From positions 67,775-131,774 of the forward strand of contig JAJZZM010000012.1 of the NCBI GenBank assembly GCA_021797555.1: DNA of 64,000 nucleotides, read 5' to 3'. How positions within the stretch are numbered: position 1 is the stretch's first letter; each line of letters opens with the position of its first letter. Under the pieces are notes generated by a model, which saw nothing but the letters and a program-made list of their open reading frames with translations, was not told the origin of the DNA and ran no database searches. The DNA comes from Thermoplasmata archaeon (GTDB lineage: Archaea; Thermoplasmatota; Thermoplasmata; Thermoplasmatales; Thermoplasmataceae). The position numbers were made by a program, and so were the translations under genes. Shown in pieces: positions 17,875 through 28,979 of this stretch.

Positions 17875-17914
17875 AAATAGAATAAATAATATATGTATTA
17901 ATTAATTACATAAT

Positions 17915-18970
17915 ATGAAAAATAATGGTATTTCAATAATGCCATTGCATTATGGCCACCCACCAGAATATTTATACAAAAGAATGGTAAATCTTGGTGG
18001 GATAATCTCAGACATAATGATAAAAAATTATGATACCAATTTCTTTTTAAATAAACTATCTGATCCATTCTGGTTCCATTCCTTTTCGCTGGCTATAGGA
18101 TTTGACTGGAATTCCTCGGGTACTACATCAACAACCCTGGGTGCATTAAAGGAATATATAAATAAAAGGGATGATGTAAGAATAATAGGTGGCAAGGGAA
18201 AACATTTAAATGATATTAAGAATGAATTCAATGAGGTAATAAATACCGGAAATATAGATGAAAAAACAGTATATAAAATAAAAAATGATGCGAAATTAAT
18301 TGCAAAAACGGATGAAAAATTTTTGCAGGATAATTTTGATTTATATATGCAGTTCATTATAATGGATTATCATGGCAATTATACAGTAATAAATCAGGGA
18401 ATGAACAAAAATTATGGATTGGCCAGAAGGTACCACTGGATCAAAAATAATAAAGATTTTTTAAATGATGGCAGGAATGGATTATCAGGATATGAACAGA
18501 ACAATATTCTTGATCTTTCAACATCCAGAAGTGAGAAAAATAAAAAAGATATAATAGACATAATTAAAGATAACCCTTTGAAATACAGCAAACAGAGGTC
18601 ATTAGATAATTACATGGAAAATTTGCCTGTATTAAATTTAAATTATAAAATAGACTGGAATAAAATGAGAGATTTGTATGAATATAACCCGGATAATTTT
18701 AATGAATTGTTGAATATAAAGGGCTTAAATAAATCTACCATAAGGGCATTGTCGTATATAGGTGAATTAATTTATGGTGATAAGCCATCATTTAATGACC
18801 CTGTGAAATATTCCTTCTGCCTTGGTGGAAAGGATGGTGTACCCAAACCCGTAAATGTTTATGATTATGATAAAACAATAGAATTTTATGATGAAATATT
18901 AAAAGGAAATCAATATTACAAGGAAATATCTGAAAGGTTGTCAAAAATGAGCTACAGGCTATCTAAATAA
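17915..18970 (+). CDS. DUF763 family protein
   Basis: A 351-residue member of the DUF763 family. The hallmarks are ISIMPLHYGHPPEYLYKRMVNLG at the N-terminus, a FWFHSFSLAIGFDWNSSGTTSTTLGALKE core and a GGKGKHL loop. Toward the C-terminus a helix-hairpin-helix-like element, LLNIKGLNKSTIRALSYIGELIYG, suggests DNA contact. The family is found in archaea and thermophilic bacteria and has no established function; a role in DNA repair or processing has been speculated because of the HhH motif. An AT-rich 40-nt gap separates it from glpK and its own TATA-like sequence makes it an independent unit or read-through partner. Confidence 0.85.
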   Translation: MKNNGISIMPLHYGHPPEYLYKRMVNLGGIISDIMIKNYDTNFFLNKLSDPFWFHSFSLAIGFDWNSSGTTSTTLGALKEYINKRDDVRIIGGKGKHLNDIKNEFNEVINTGNIDEKTVYKIKNDAKLIAKTDEKFLQDNFDLYMQFIIMDYHGNYTVINQGMNKNYGLARRYHWIKNNKDFLNDGRNGLSGYEQNNILDLSTSRSEKNKKDIIDIIKDNPLKYSKQRSLDNYMENLPVLNLNYKIDWNKMRDLYEYNPDNFNELLNIKGLNKSTIRALSYIGELIYGDKPSFNDPVKYSFCLGGKDGVPKPVNVYDYDKTIEFYDEILKGNQYYKEISERLSKMSYRLSK

Positions 18971-19032
18971 CTTAATTTGGATTTATTGCCAATATAAGTT
19001 TTATAAATAATGCTTATAAGTATTTGGACATA

Positions 19033-19108
19033 CATATCAGATAATTATTGAGAATGTATAGCGACTGCAGGAAAGAAATGCATAATAATGTATAATATTT
19101 CAGGAACT
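19033..19108 (+). repeat. Degenerate dispersed repeat, copy B
   Basis: CATATCAGATAATTATTGAG, then GCAGGAAAGAAATGCATAAT and TTTCAGGAAC, in the same order and spacing as the minus-strand copy at 15788-15863. The two copies are in opposite orientation and flank glpK-DUF763 and the small membrane gene. Substitutions and one-nucleotide indels show both are old. Confidence 0.55.
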
Positions 19109-19115
19109 GCCGCCA

Positions 19116-20360
19116 TTAGACTATTACAGATATAACGGCAGTTGAAACAATAAAACATGAGATTGCAATGAATAATTTAGACTCTTTGCCAGAAAGCACA
19201 AGGTCCCCCATAATCTTTTCATTCTTTCCAATAAACCAGAGTATTATTAAGGGAAAAATAAGCGCAAGAACAAAGAAAACTAAAAGGTATAATACTAATC
19301 TTACAAGCATTACCGGATTTATTAAAATAACTGCTACAACAGCGGGCAGACTTTCTAAAACATAAAGGACCCAGTAAGAGTTTTTCTTTAGATTTAATGA
19401 TTCGGCAACTCCCCATGCACTGCCCATTGAAATTATAATCAATGCAATAAATCCTGCAGCTATCAACCCTATTCCAAAGATATATGGTGACGCACTTCCT
19501 GCTATAGGGGTTAAAACCTTGCTGAGTTCTTCAGGCGTTGCAAAAAAGCTTGAATGTGAGGCACCTTTTATTCCGGTAAATGCCATTTCAGCTATTACCA
19601 TCATTAATTCTGTAACAATAGCACCGACAAAAGTTTCTTTTCTCATTATATTCAATTTCCTTTTTTTAGGTATATTTATTCCATTTTCACTGAGCTCAGC
19701 AGATTTTCTTCCTGTTGCGGATGCCTGAAAGAAGATCATGAATGGCATTATTACAGCTCCCGTATTTGCTGCAAGTAAAAAGTAAAAAGTCGGTGTATTT
19801 TCTATTAATACAGGATTTCCTATTGGAGACGATACGGAAATAAAACCTCTCATAAATAATGAAATTAATAGAGCTATTATGAGTATCATTGAAATTAAAA
19901 TTAATGATTTTTCAGCCTGTGAATATTTTCTTTTTGTTACTATTAATATATGTATTACATATATTACGGGTATGCTTAAAATTATAGGTATTCCCATTAT
20001 TTCTAATCCAATGGCTACGCCAAGATATTCTATTGCATACGTTACCATATCTGTTATTGCCATGGGAAATGATGCAATAGCTGCAATTCTTTTACCGTAG
20101 TTTTTCCTTATGACATTGCCAAGACCATCGTTTGTGCTAATGCTTATTCTTCCTGCTAATTCCTGTATAATATACAGAGGTATAATTAAAATAAGCATCA
20201 GCCAGATTAAGCCGTAACCAAAAACAGCACCGGTCTCAGCTGCACCTATATATGATGATGCGTCCATATCTGCCATCATTACCAACCAGGCGGGTCCGAA
20301 CATTAATAAAGTATCCCTGCTAAGTAATCGCCTTTTTAATTGATTATGATCTATGTCCAT
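19116..20360 (-). CDS. Nramp-family divalent metal transporter, divergent
   Basis: A 414-residue protein with about 11 membrane helices and the Nramp/MntH-like fold: FGPAWLVMMADMDASSYIGAAETGA in helix 1 and VIMPFMIFFQASATGRKSAE in helix 6. Canonical Nramp Mn/Fe transporters have DPGN in helix 1 and MPHN in helix 6; here they read DMDASS and MPFMIF, so metal choice may differ, as in Nramp-related subgroups. An ATG at 20381 is in frame, but GGTGATT sits just before ATG 20360, which I take as start. The leader contains a perfect inverted repeat, and the MntR-like regulator gene lies directly upstream on the same strand. Confidence 0.85.
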   Translation of the reverse strand: MDIDHNQLKRRLLSRDTLLMFGPAWLVMMADMDASSYIGAAETGAVFGYGLIWLMLILIIPLYIIQELAGRISISTNDGLGNVIRKNYGKRIAAIASFPMAITDMVTYAIEYLGVAIGLEIMGIPIILSIPVIYVIHILIVTKRKYSQAEKSLILISMILIIALLISLFMRGFISVSSPIGNPVLIENTPTFYFLLAANTGAVIMPFMIFFQASATGRKSAELSENGINIPKKRKLNIMRKETFVGAIVTELMMVIAEMAFTGIKGASHSSFFATPEELSKVLTPIAGSASPYIFGIGLIAAGFIALIIISMGSAWGVAESLNLKKNSYWVLYVLESLPAVVAVILINPVMLVRLVLYLLVFFVLALIFPLIILWFIGKNEKIMGDLVLSGKESKLFIAISCFIVSTAVISVIV

Positions 20361-20382
20361 TGAATCACCATCCTTACACATA

Positions 20383-20405
20383 TTACATATAGGTCTTATA
20401 TGTAA
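20383..20405. promoter_or_regulatory. Probable MntR/DtxR operator in front of the Nramp-like gene
   Basis: Perfect inverted repeat: TTACATATA, 5-nt spacer GGTCT, TATATGTAA. Such 9-5-9 symmetry is the shape of DtxR/MntR/IdeR boxes. It lies between a TTTAAATA-like box near 20426-20433 (minus strand) and the Shine-Dalgarno/ATG at 20360, i.e. at the expected transcription start, so bound repressor would block initiation. The gene for a DtxR-family regulator starts at 21095, upstream on the same strand. Confidence 0.75.
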
Positions 20406-20468
20406 GGATAACCTGACATTATTAAAGTATATTTAAAAGTTTATATTATAATATTAATTGTATAAAAA

Positions 20469-21095
20469 TTAATAAAAATAACGCATTGCCCGTGATATAT
20501 ATTCAGGTATTATAATTTTATCGAAAATAAGTTTTCCATCAATTTTTTCAACAGTTTTACCTGGTATGATGTTATATTTTCCAAGAAAATTAAGTATATC
20601 CTTATTTTCAAAAACTATTCTTGACACTATATATTTATTATTATTTTGTAGGTCTTTGTATTGAATATCATCAGGTTCGGTTACATTTCCATTTTTATCG
20701 GGAATCGGATTTCCATGCGGGCATTTACTGCAATTATATTTACTATATACAGACTCCTCTATTTTTTCTGTTATTCCGTGTTCTATCCCCATGGCTTCAT
20801 CATCAATTTCATTCCATGGCATATCTAAACAGTTATATAAAATAATTTCCGCAATTCTATGTTTCCTTAAAAAAATATTTGCTTCTCTCTCACCTTCCTC
20901 TGTCAATACATACTGACCTTTTCCCTTTTTTTCAACAATGTTGCTTTTTATTAATAAATTTATTTCATCATATGCACTCTGCCTTGTTATGTTTAGATAG
21001 TTTGATATATCCGTTAATGTTGTATACCCATTATATATCGTATATTCATCTATCAATTTCAGATAATCCTCTGAAGTTATTGACCTCTTTTCCAT
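20469..21095 (-). CDS. DtxR/MntR-family metal-dependent transcriptional regulator
   Basis: A 208-residue DtxR-family protein. The N-terminal winged helix runs over about residues 5-65 (DYLKLIDEYTIYNG, then TDISNYLNITRQSAYDEINLL), followed by the metal-binding/dimerisation domain with LRKHRIAEIIL, EAMGIEHGITEKIEE and CSKCPHGNPIP. A C-terminal FeoA/SH3-like part (about 140-208) is present, so it is of the long DtxR/IdeR kind. It most likely senses Mn(II) or Fe(II) and represses the neighbouring Nramp-like transporter through the inverted repeat at 20383. A TTACATATA half-site at 21130-21138, 35 nt before its own start, hints at autoregulation. A specific mntR name is not certain. Confidence 0.9.
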   Translation of the reverse strand: MEKRSITSEDYLKLIDEYTIYNGYTTLTDISNYLNITRQSAYDEINLLIKSNIVEKKGKGQYVLTEEGEREANIFLRKHRIAEIILYNCLDMPWNEIDDEAMGIEHGITEKIEESVYSKYNCSKCPHGNPIPDKNGNVTEPDDIQYKDLQNNNKYIVSRIVFENKDILNFLGKYNIIPGKTVEKIDGKLIFDKIIIPEYISRAMRYFY

Positions 21096-21399
21096 TATTT
21101 ATAATAATATATACTATGTATAATATTTTTTACATATATAATTTAATATAATTATAGAATTTAATATCTTTAGGATTTATTTTAACTATATAACTGTTCA
21201 ATTTTCAATGGATCTATTTTATGTATTCCCTGTTTATCTGCATAATCACGTTATTATAATATTTATAATATTAAAAATGAAAAATATCTATAAAATGATT
21301 ACCATATTGTTACAGACCAGAAAATATATCCTTTAAGGAAATGCCAAAAATTCAATGTTTCCATAACAAAATTAATAATATAATATTACATATAATTTT
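21096..21399 (-). pseudogene. Gene-free gap with a C-terminal coding remnant
   Basis: About 300 nt between mntR-like and hyuA. On the minus strand, 21182-21252 reads RDYADKQGIHKIDPLKIEQL and a short tail, then TAA. It has protein-like composition but no start, and an in-frame TAA just before it. It looks like the tail of a deleted gene. The remainder is AT-rich and holds the hyuA promoter region (box near 21370) and TTACATATA motifs at 21130 and 21386, which in such AT-rich DNA may be chance. Confidence 0.35.
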
Positions 21400-23361
21400 A
21401 TGGTAACAGTTTCTATAGATATAGGTGGTACATTCACAGATATAATAATAATGGATAATGAAAATATAAATTATTATAAGGTACCAACAACACCTAAAAA
21501 TCCTGAGGAAGGTGTATTAAACGGGTTAAAAAAATATTTAGGAAATAAAAATATAGATGAATTTTTGCATGCAACAACAATTGCAACTAATTCATTATTA
21601 GGCCAGTATGGTTTAGAATTGCCAAAAGCAGCCTTATTGACAACAAAGGGTTTTGAGGATGTAATAGAAATTGGCAGGCAGAACAGACCAGAATTATATA
21701 ATCTAAATTTTCACAGGCCAAAAATACTGGTGCCTGAAAATTTAAGATACGGTGTCAATGAAAGGGCAAATGTACATGGTAATATTATAAAAAAGATTGA
21801 TGAGGATGAAATATTAAAAATTTCGGAGGAATTAAAGAAAAAAAATGTAAAATCTATAGCAATATCATTTTTACATTCGTACAAAAATCCTGAAAACGAA
21901 ATTAAAACAAGAAAATTGCTGGAGAATAAATTTAAAAACATATCCATATCATATGATATTTCTCCGGAGCCAAGGGAATATGAAAGAACATCCACAACTG
22001 TTGTAAATTCAGTATTATCACCGGTAACATCAAATTATATATCTAACCTTGAAGATGTAATAAAAAATTTTGGGAATCCGGATATAAAAATAATGTCAAA
22101 TGCAGGTGGCTTAATATTCTCAGATGAGGCAATTAAGAAGCCGGTAAATATTATAGAATCCGGCCCGGCGGCAGGTGTAATCGCTGCGGGTGAGTTATCC
22201 AAAATACTTGGAATTAATAATGTTATAAGTTTCGATATGGGCGGAACTACATCCAAAGCAGGAACGGTCATAAACGGGAATATTGAAATTACATCTGAAT
22301 ATGAAGTTGGAGGGTCAACACACCATGGAAGGGTTGTGAAAGGCTCCGGGTATCCAGTAAGATTTCCATTTATAGATTTATCAGAGGTATCATCTGGTGG
22401 TGGAACCATAATATGGAATGATAAATCAGGTAGTTTGAATATAGGGCCCATGAGTGCAGGCTCAGACCCGGGTCCAGTATGCTATGACAAGGGTGGCAAA
22501 TATCCAACCCTTACGGATGCAAACCTTATTCTTGGAATTATCAATGATAAAATGTCAGGTTCGGATTTTAAATTGAGAAAGGATTTATCCATAAAATATC
22601 TATCAAAGCTCGGGGATTCTTATGCAATAGCCGAAGCAGCAATTCAACTTGCAACGCTTGAAATGGCCAGGGCTATCAGGCTTGTAACTGTTGAGCGCGG
22701 TTTGGACCCCGAAGAATTTACCATATTCGGTTTTGGTGGTGCAGGACCACAGTTCGTATTTAGAATAGCCGATGAATTGAATATTAAAAACGTAATTATA
22801 CCTCCTGAGCCCGGAGTTTTTAGCGCTTTAGGCTTAATATATTCTGATATGAAATATGAGGCAAGAAAATCTTATCCAGAAAATATTGAGAAGGATTTTA
22901 TAGACCTTGAAAATAAATTAAAAAGCAAATTAAAAAATCCTGAATTTATTTTATATGCTGACTGCCGTTATAAGGGCCAGGGATCCGAACTAACAATCAT
23001 AGTTAATGATGTTAATAAAAAGAATATAATGAATTCTTTTATTGAAACACATTATAAAACATTTGGATTCACCATGGATAGAGATGTGGAAATACTTACA
23101 ATCAGGGCATTTGCCGTTGAGAAAAGGATTAAACCTGATATATTCCAGAAAATTAATGGAAATTCCGGGCATTATAAAAGAAAGGTATATATTAATGGTT
23201 CCTGGATAGATATTAATGTTTATAATAGGAATAACCTAAATGAAAATTATGAAATAACAGGCCCTGCAATTATTGAGGAGAATGGATCAAGTACGTTTAT
23301 TCCGGAACACTGGAAAGCATGCAAAGGTAAATATAATGAGATAAGGGGTGTAAAAATATGA
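21400..23361 (+). CDS. hyuA: Hydantoinase/oxoprolinase subunit A (HyuA family)
   Basis: HyuA-type subunits bind ATP with an actin/hexokinase-like fold and work with HyuB to open cyclic amides such as hydantoins or 5-oxoproline, or to carboxylate ketones. This 653-residue protein has the N-terminal phosphate loop [11 protein letters not shown] at residues 6-16, [25 protein letters not shown] near 253, the second loop [12 protein letters not shown] near 275 and the hallmark [32 protein letters not shown] region near 330-360. It is followed by hyuB with a 4-nt overlap. The closest match by family pattern is N-methylhydantoinase A; the true substrate is undetermined. Confidence 0.92.
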   Translation: MVTVSIDIGGTFTDIIIMDNENINYYKVPTTPKNPEEGVLNGLKKYLGNKNIDEFLHATTIATNSLLGQYGLELPKAALLTTKGFEDVIEIGRQNRPELYNLNFHRPKILVPENLRYGVNERANVHGNIIKKIDEDEILKISEELKKKNVKSIAISFLHSYKNPENEIKTRKLLENKFKNISISYDISPEPREYERTSTTVVNSVLSPVTSNYISNLEDVIKNFGNPDIKIMSNAGGLIFSDEAIKKPVNIIESGPAAGVIAAGELSKILGINNVISFDMGGTTSKAGTVINGNIEITSEYEVGGSTHHGRVVKGSGYPVRFPFIDLSEVSSGGGTIIWNDKSGSLNIGPMSAGSDPGPVCYDKGGKYPTLTDANLILGIINDKMSGSDFKLRKDLSIKYLSKLGDSYAIAEAAIQLATLEMARAIRLVTVERGLDPEEFTIFGFGGAGPQFVFRIADELNIKNVIIPPEPGVFSALGLIYSDMKYEARKSYPENIEKDFIDLENKLKSKLKNPEFILYADCRYKGQGSELTIIVNDVNKKNIMNSFIETHYKTFGFTMDRDVEILTIRAFAVEKRIKPDIFQKINGNSGHYKRKVYINGSWIDINVYNRNNLNENYEITGPAIIEENGSSTFIPEHWKACKGKYNEIRGVKI

Positions 23362-24884
23362 GTTGGGAAATTATCGGAAAGGCAACACAGTTTATAGCAG
23401 AAGAAATGGGCGTTGCACTCAAAAGGTCTGCCATATCGCCAAATATACGTGAGAGAATGGACCATAGCTGTGCCGTTCTTGATAAAAATGGAAAAATCAT
23501 AGCACAGGCAGAACACATACCCGTGCATTTAGGGTCATTTAAAATTGGTTCAAGGAATATTATTGATTATATGTTAAGAAATAATATAAAATTAAAGGAA
23601 AATGAAATGCTTATAACAAATGACCCATATATTTCAGGAACACATTTAAATGATGTTACAATTATAGCTCCGGTATATTATAATAATAATATTTTCTGTT
23701 ATGTCATAAATAAAGCGCATAATGTTGATGTTGGAGGACCTGTATTCGGCAGTTTAAACCCGAGTGCAAAAAATTTATATCAGGAAGGATTGATAATACC
23801 TCCAGTTATAATAACAGATGATATAATAAAAATTATTTTGTCGAACTTCAAGGATCCTGAAACTGCATATGGTGATTTAAATGCACAGCAGGCTGCAAAT
23901 AGAATGGGAATTAACCGTATTAAAGAATTAATTAATAAATATGGTGAAAAGGAAATATTAAATTCATGGGATTTATTATTAAAACATTCAAGGGAATTGG
24001 CACTGTTTACACTCAAATCCTGGAAAAAAGGCGTTTACCATGCCGTTGATTATTTGGAGAGGGATAACGAAAAGATAAACATAAATATAGCTTTGAAAAT
24101 AGATGATAATGGAATTACAGCAGATTTTGATGGAACCCATGATGAAATAGAATACCCAATTAATGCCGTTGAGGGCGTAACATTTTCGGCTGTTGCATAT
24201 TCAGTAAGAAGTGCCATGAATATTGATATACCAACCAACGACGGTTTTTATTCAATTATTGATGTAAAAGCACCGTACAAATCATTATTAAATCCGGAAA
24301 AAAATTATCCTGTTTCAGGGGGGAATGTAGAAACAACACAGAGAATAGCTGATGTTACTTTAAGGGCGCTTGGTGAATTTTTATACTATATACCTGCGGC
24401 CTCATCCGGGACCATGATGAATATTATGCTAGGTGGGAAATATGGCGATAAATACTGGTCCTACTATGAAACAATAGGCGGTGGCAATGGTGCAAGGTAT
24501 GATTCCAATGGAGAATCCGGAATACACAGCAATATGACAAATACATTGAATACACCTGTAGAAATAGCTGAAAAGGAATATCCATTATTTTTCACGGAAT
24601 ATAATCTAAGGAAAAACAGCTATGGGAAAGGAAAATACCATGGCGGGGAAGGCGTAATAAGATCCTTTAGGGTTTTAAATGAAACAGATATATCAGTAAT
24701 AGCAGATCGTTTTATTATACCTCCCTGGGGGTCTCATGGCGGTGAGGATGCAAAAACCGGGAAAATATACATAGTAAGGGATAAAAAGAAAATGAAGATG
24801 AAGGGCAAGTTTTCATATATGCTCAATGAAAATGATGAGGTTATAATAGAAACTCCAGGTGGCGCCGGTTATGGGAGAAAATAA
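23358..24884 (+). CDS. hyuB: Hydantoinase/oxoprolinase subunit B (HyuB family)
   Basis: HyuB is the metal-dependent partner of HyuA. The 508-residue protein shows RSAISPNIRERMDHSCAVLD near the N-terminus, then HIPVHLGSF, ITNDPYISGTHLNDVTII, DADFDGTHDEIEYPINAV-like strands and the conserved GGGNGARYDSNGESGIHSNMTNTLNTP segment near 375-400. The ending ETPGGAGYGR is the family C-terminus. Its ATG overlaps the hyuA stop (ATGA), so synthesis is coupled and a HyuAB complex is expected. No transporter or racemase for the substrate lies next to the pair. Confidence 0.92.
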   Translation: MSWEIIGKATQFIAEEMGVALKRSAISPNIRERMDHSCAVLDKNGKIIAQAEHIPVHLGSFKIGSRNIIDYMLRNNIKLKENEMLITNDPYISGTHLNDVTIIAPVYYNNNIFCYVINKAHNVDVGGPVFGSLNPSAKNLYQEGLIIPPVIITDDIIKIILSNFKDPETAYGDLNAQQAANRMGINRIKELINKYGEKEILNSWDLLLKHSRELALFTLKSWKKGVYHAVDYLERDNEKININIALKIDDNGITADFDGTHDEIEYPINAVEGVTFSAVAYSVRSAMNIDIPTNDGFYSIIDVKAPYKSLLNPEKNYPVSGGNVETTQRIADVTLRALGEFLYYIPAASSGTMMNIMLGGKYGDKYWSYYETIGGGNGARYDSNGESGIHSNMTNTLNTPVEIAEKEYPLFFTEYNLRKNSYGKGKYHGGEGVIRSFRVLNETDISVIADRFIIPPWGSHGGEDAKTGKIYIVRDKKKMKMKGKFSYMLNENDEVIIETPGGAGYGRK

Positions 24885-24917
24885 TATAATTTTTATATTA
24901 TACAATTATTACAGTTT

Positions 24918-25673
<756 letters not shown>

Positions 25674-25758
25674 AATTTATAAAAACCTGATTTTATTTAT
25701 AAATTATCTTATTTCAGTTAAACAATATTTTAAAATACTATTTTGTAAATATAGGTAT

Positions 25759-27993
25759 ATGAAAGCCAATGATGGTATAATTCTCAGGGTGGCTGAAGCC
25801 AATGCCACAGACCCAGGAATGGCAAGGGTGCGTTTAGATGAAATATCACGTTTAAATTTAAATGTTGAAATTGGCGACGTTGTTTCCATAGAAAAGGTAA
25901 GGGCTACTGTTGGCAGGGTTTTCCGTGCAAGGCCTGAGGATGAAAATAAGGATATAGTAAGGATTGATAGTGTAATGCGAAATAACTGTGGTTCATCCAT
26001 AGGGGACAAGGTAAAGGTAAAAAGGGTTGAAGCTGATGAGGCAAAAAAAGTGGTTTTAGCGCCGATAATAAGAAAGGACCAGAGATTAAGGTTCGGCGAA
26101 GGCATTGATGATTTTGTCCATAAGGCATTGATAAGGAGGCCATTAATAGAGCAGGATAGTATAAGTGTACCTGGATTAACATTAGCCGGGCATACTGGTT
26201 TATTATTTAAAGTGATAAAAACAATTCCAAGCAAGGTCCCCGTTGAAGTGGGGGATTCAACACTGGTAGAAATAAGGGAGGAGCCTGCATCCGAGGTTTT
26301 AGAGGAAGTAACAAGGGTAAGCTACGAGGATATCGGTGGTTTATCAGAACAGTTAGGCAGAATAAGAGAAATCATAGAATTGCCACTGAAACATCCTGAA
26401 TTGTTTGAGAGATTGGGAATAACACCGCCTAAAGGTGTATTATTAAATGGGCCACCGGGAACAGGCAAAACATTAATAGCAAAGGCAGTGGCAAATGAGA
26501 GTGGTGCAAACTTCTATTCTATAAACGGCCCGGAAATTATGAGCAAATATTATGGGCAGAGTGAACAGAAATTAAGGGAAATATTCCAGAAAGCCGAAGA
26601 ATCAGAACCATCAATAATATTTATAGATGAAATAGATTCAATAGCGCCTAAAAGAGAAGATGTACAGGGGGAGGTTGAAAGAAGGGTAGTTGCACAGTTA
26701 TTAACACTGATGGATGGCTTAAAGGAACGCGGACATGTAATTGTTATAGGTGCAACAAACAGGCTTGATGCAGTAGACCCTGCATTAAGAAGGCCCGGCA
26801 GATTTGATAGGGAAATAACAATAGGCGTACCTGATAAAAATGGCAGAATGGAAATACTGGCAATACATACACGCGGAATGCCACTCGGTATGGACGATGA
26901 GAGGCGCGAGGAATTCTTTTCAAGAATTGCTGATATAACATATGGCTTTGTCGGTGCTGATTTGGCTGCATTAACACGTGAATCTGCAATGAATGCTTTA
27001 AGGAGGTATTTGCCGGAAATAGATTTAGACAAACCCATACCTACTGAAGTTTTAGAAAAAATGATTGTAACTGAAGATGACTTTATGGAGGCATTAAAAA
27101 CCGTAGAGCCAAGCAGTTTAAGGGAAGTTACGGTTGAAGTGCCAAATATAAAATGGGATGACATAGGCGGGCTTGAAAACGTTAAATCTGAATTAAGGGA
27201 AGCTGTTGAACTGCCATTACTAAACCCTGATGTATTTAAAAGGCTGGGCATAAGGGCACCAAAAGGATTTTTATTGTATGGCCCTCCCGGAACAGGCAAA
27301 ACATTACTTGCCAAGGCTGTAGCAAATGAAAGCAATGCAAATTTTATATCTGTAAAAGGACCGGAGGTTTTATCTAAATGGGTAGGCGAGAGCGAAAAAG
27401 CCGTAAGGGAGATATTCAAAAAGGCAAAACAGGTCTCACCCGCAATAATATTCATGGATGAAATAGATTCAATAGCACCAAGGAGAGGTGCATCAATGGA
27501 TTCAGGCGTAACAGAGAGAATAGTCAACCAGCTTTTAACATCAATGGATGGCGTAGAGGTATTAAACGGTGTGGTGGTAATAGCCGCAACAAACAGACCT
27601 GATATAATAGACCCGGCATTATTAAGAGCGGGCAGATTTGATAAAATAATGTACATACCACCTCCGGATGAAGATGGAAGGCTAAAGGTATTAGAGGTTC
27701 ACACAAAGAAAATGCCTCTTGCAAAGAGCGTAGATTTAAAGGAAATAGCAAGGAAAACAGAAGGCTATGTAGGTGCTGACTTAGAGAACCTGTGCAGGGA
27801 AGCAGGAATGATGGCATACAGGTCAAATCCTGATGCAATAGAGGTTAGTCAGGAAGATTTCTTAAAGGCAATGACATCAATAAGACCATCTATCGATAAA
27901 AATGTAATAAAATTCTACAGTGACCTGGCAGCAACTATGGGACATGATATAGGCAATAGAAAGAAAACCGAAGATTTAGGCTTATATCAGTAA
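25759..27993 (+). CDS. vat: VAT / CDC48-p97 AAA ATPase
   Basis: VAT is the archaeal p97/CDC48 unfoldase that feeds substrates to the proteasome. The 744-residue protein has the N-domain (residues 1 to about 190: double-psi barrel plus four-stranded barrel), then the D1 ring with [10 protein letters not shown] near 231, [14 protein letters not shown] and [21 protein letters not shown], and the D2 ring with [10 protein letters not shown] near 508, [14 protein letters not shown] and [20 protein letters not shown]. Both Walker A, Walker B and arginine-finger regions are intact. The AAAATA-type box about 26 nt upstream fits a leaderless ATG. The 3' end overlaps convergent channel gene by 7 nt. Confidence 0.97.
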   Translation: MKANDGIILRVAEANATDPGMARVRLDEISRLNLNVEIGDVVSIEKVRATVGRVFRARPEDENKDIVRIDSVMRNNCGSSIGDKVKVKRVEADEAKKVVLAPIIRKDQRLRFGEGIDDFVHKALIRRPLIEQDSISVPGLTLAGHTGLLFKVIKTIPSKVPVEVGDSTLVEIREEPASEVLEEVTRVSYEDIGGLSEQLGRIREIIELPLKHPELFERLGITPPKGVLLNGPPGTGKTLIAKAVANESGANFYSINGPEIMSKYYGQSEQKLREIFQKAEESEPSIIFIDEIDSIAPKREDVQGEVERRVVAQLLTLMDGLKERGHVIVIGATNRLDAVDPALRRPGRFDREITIGVPDKNGRMEILAIHTRGMPLGMDDERREEFFSRIADITYGFVGADLAALTRESAMNALRRYLPEIDLDKPIPTEVLEKMIVTEDDFMEALKTVEPSSLREVTVEVPNIKWDDIGGLENVKSELREAVELPLLNPDVFKRLGIRAPKGFLLYGPPGTGKTLLAKAVANESNANFISVKGPEVLSKWVGESEKAVREIFKKAKQVSPAIIFMDEIDSIAPRRGASMDSGVTERIVNQLLTSMDGVEVLNGVVVIAATNRPDIIDPALLRAGRFDKIMYIPPPDEDGRLKVLEVHTKKMPLAKSVDLKEIARKTEGYVGADLENLCREAGMMAYRSNPDAIEVSQEDFLKAMTSIRPSIDKNVIKFYSDLAATMGHDIGNRKKTEDLGLYQ

Positions 27994-28979
27994 AACCTTA
28001 TAAATATATAACTTTCTTCATTTATTTTTTCATTGCTGTTTTTTCTTAAATTTATTTTATCATTTTCCCTGAAACCTAAAACTATTTTATCATTTTTTTC
28101 CATTTCTGATATAAACTGGCTATATGTCATGTTTTTATAATTATTATCTATATTTTCCTCCATTATACTTTTTGATGACAACAGTTTATTAAAGAATTCA
28201 GGCATGCCCGGAATCATTATAGATGAATATATTAACATTGATGAAACATCGCCCTTTATTATTATATCGTCCATATAATTTATTGCGTGGTTGCGGCTTT
28301 CTGGATTTAATATTTCCCCTATTATTCTTATATTATTATTCAATTTTTTTGTTATCATTGCTGCAAGTATTGTTTCTGCATCAATTGCCATTGAATCTTT
28401 GTCTTCCAGTTTTGAAAATAATATAATTGATGATGCCTTTTTGATGCCGGCCTTAATCAAATCGTTTTCCCTTAAAAAATTGCCTTTTATAAACGTAAAT
28501 TCATTTGTCTCTTTTATTTCATTATCGTTTAATATTACTATATCTATCCCATCATTTTTTATTTTTTCAAGGACCTTCTTTGTAGTTTCATTATAATTGC
28601 ATAAAATTATATGCTTTTTTTCTGTAGCCATTTTATCACCTAACCTTGATGCTAACCTTATATCTATTAAAATACTTGTTAATGCGGCCATTAAATAACC
28701 TAATGAGCCTATGCCTAAAACCATTACAATAATTCCATTTACCCTGCCATGAAATCCATAAACCGGTGTATCGCCATAGCCTACAGTTGTAACTGTCTGC
28801 ATGGTCCACCATAAACTTGTAAATAAATTATGTATGCCACTTGACGGTATCCGGTTTTCAATATAATATTCGCTGAAAACTGAGTATATTATTACAGACA
28901 ATGCCAGTATCGATGCTTTTATTACATGGTTCCTTGAATATTTTCTGAATCTTTTAAAGAATAAAAAGAATGGGTTCAC
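27987..28979 (-). CDS. Potassium channel with RCK domain (MthK-like)
   Basis: A 330-residue two-helix potassium channel. Helix 1 is at about residues 20-36, the pore helix and selectivity filter TTVGYGDT at 64-71, helix 2 at about 84-110. The cytoplasmic part starts with [18 protein letters not shown], the Rossmann-like RCK/TrkA-N domain (about 120-250), followed by a short TrkA-C-like end. Like MthK it is probably gated by a cytoplasmic ligand such as Ca2+ or nucleotide. The start is a GTG; no upstream ATG exists, and a TAAATATA box about 22-25 nt before it fits a leaderless GTG. Confidence 0.92.
   Translation of the reverse strand: MNPFFLFFKRFRKYSRNHVIKASILALSVIIYSVFSEYYIENRIPSSGIHNLFTSLWWTMQTVTTVGYGDTPVYGFHGRVNGIIVMVLGIGSLGYLMAALTSILIDIRLASRLGDKMATEKKHIILCNYNETTKKVLEKIKNDGIDIVILNDNEIKETNEFTFIKGNFLRENDLIKAGIKKASSIILFSKLEDKDSMAIDAETILAAMITKKLNNNIRIIGEILNPESRNHAINYMDDIIIKGDVSSMLIYSSIMIPGMPEFFNKLLSSKSIMEENIDNNYKNMTYSQFISEMEKNDKIVLGFRENDKINLRKNSNEKINEESYIFIRFY

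Noticed and set aside
21386-21394. TTACATATA half-site before hyuA as a metal-regulator box
   Set aside because: Only a single half-site in extremely AT-rich promoter DNA, with no inverted partner at the right spacing; chance is likely.
26550-27656. 368-codon minus-strand frame opposite the VAT gene
   Set aside because: It is a shadow of the strongly conserved VAT reading frame; low-complexity Ser/Ile-rich translation, no promoter, no family features.
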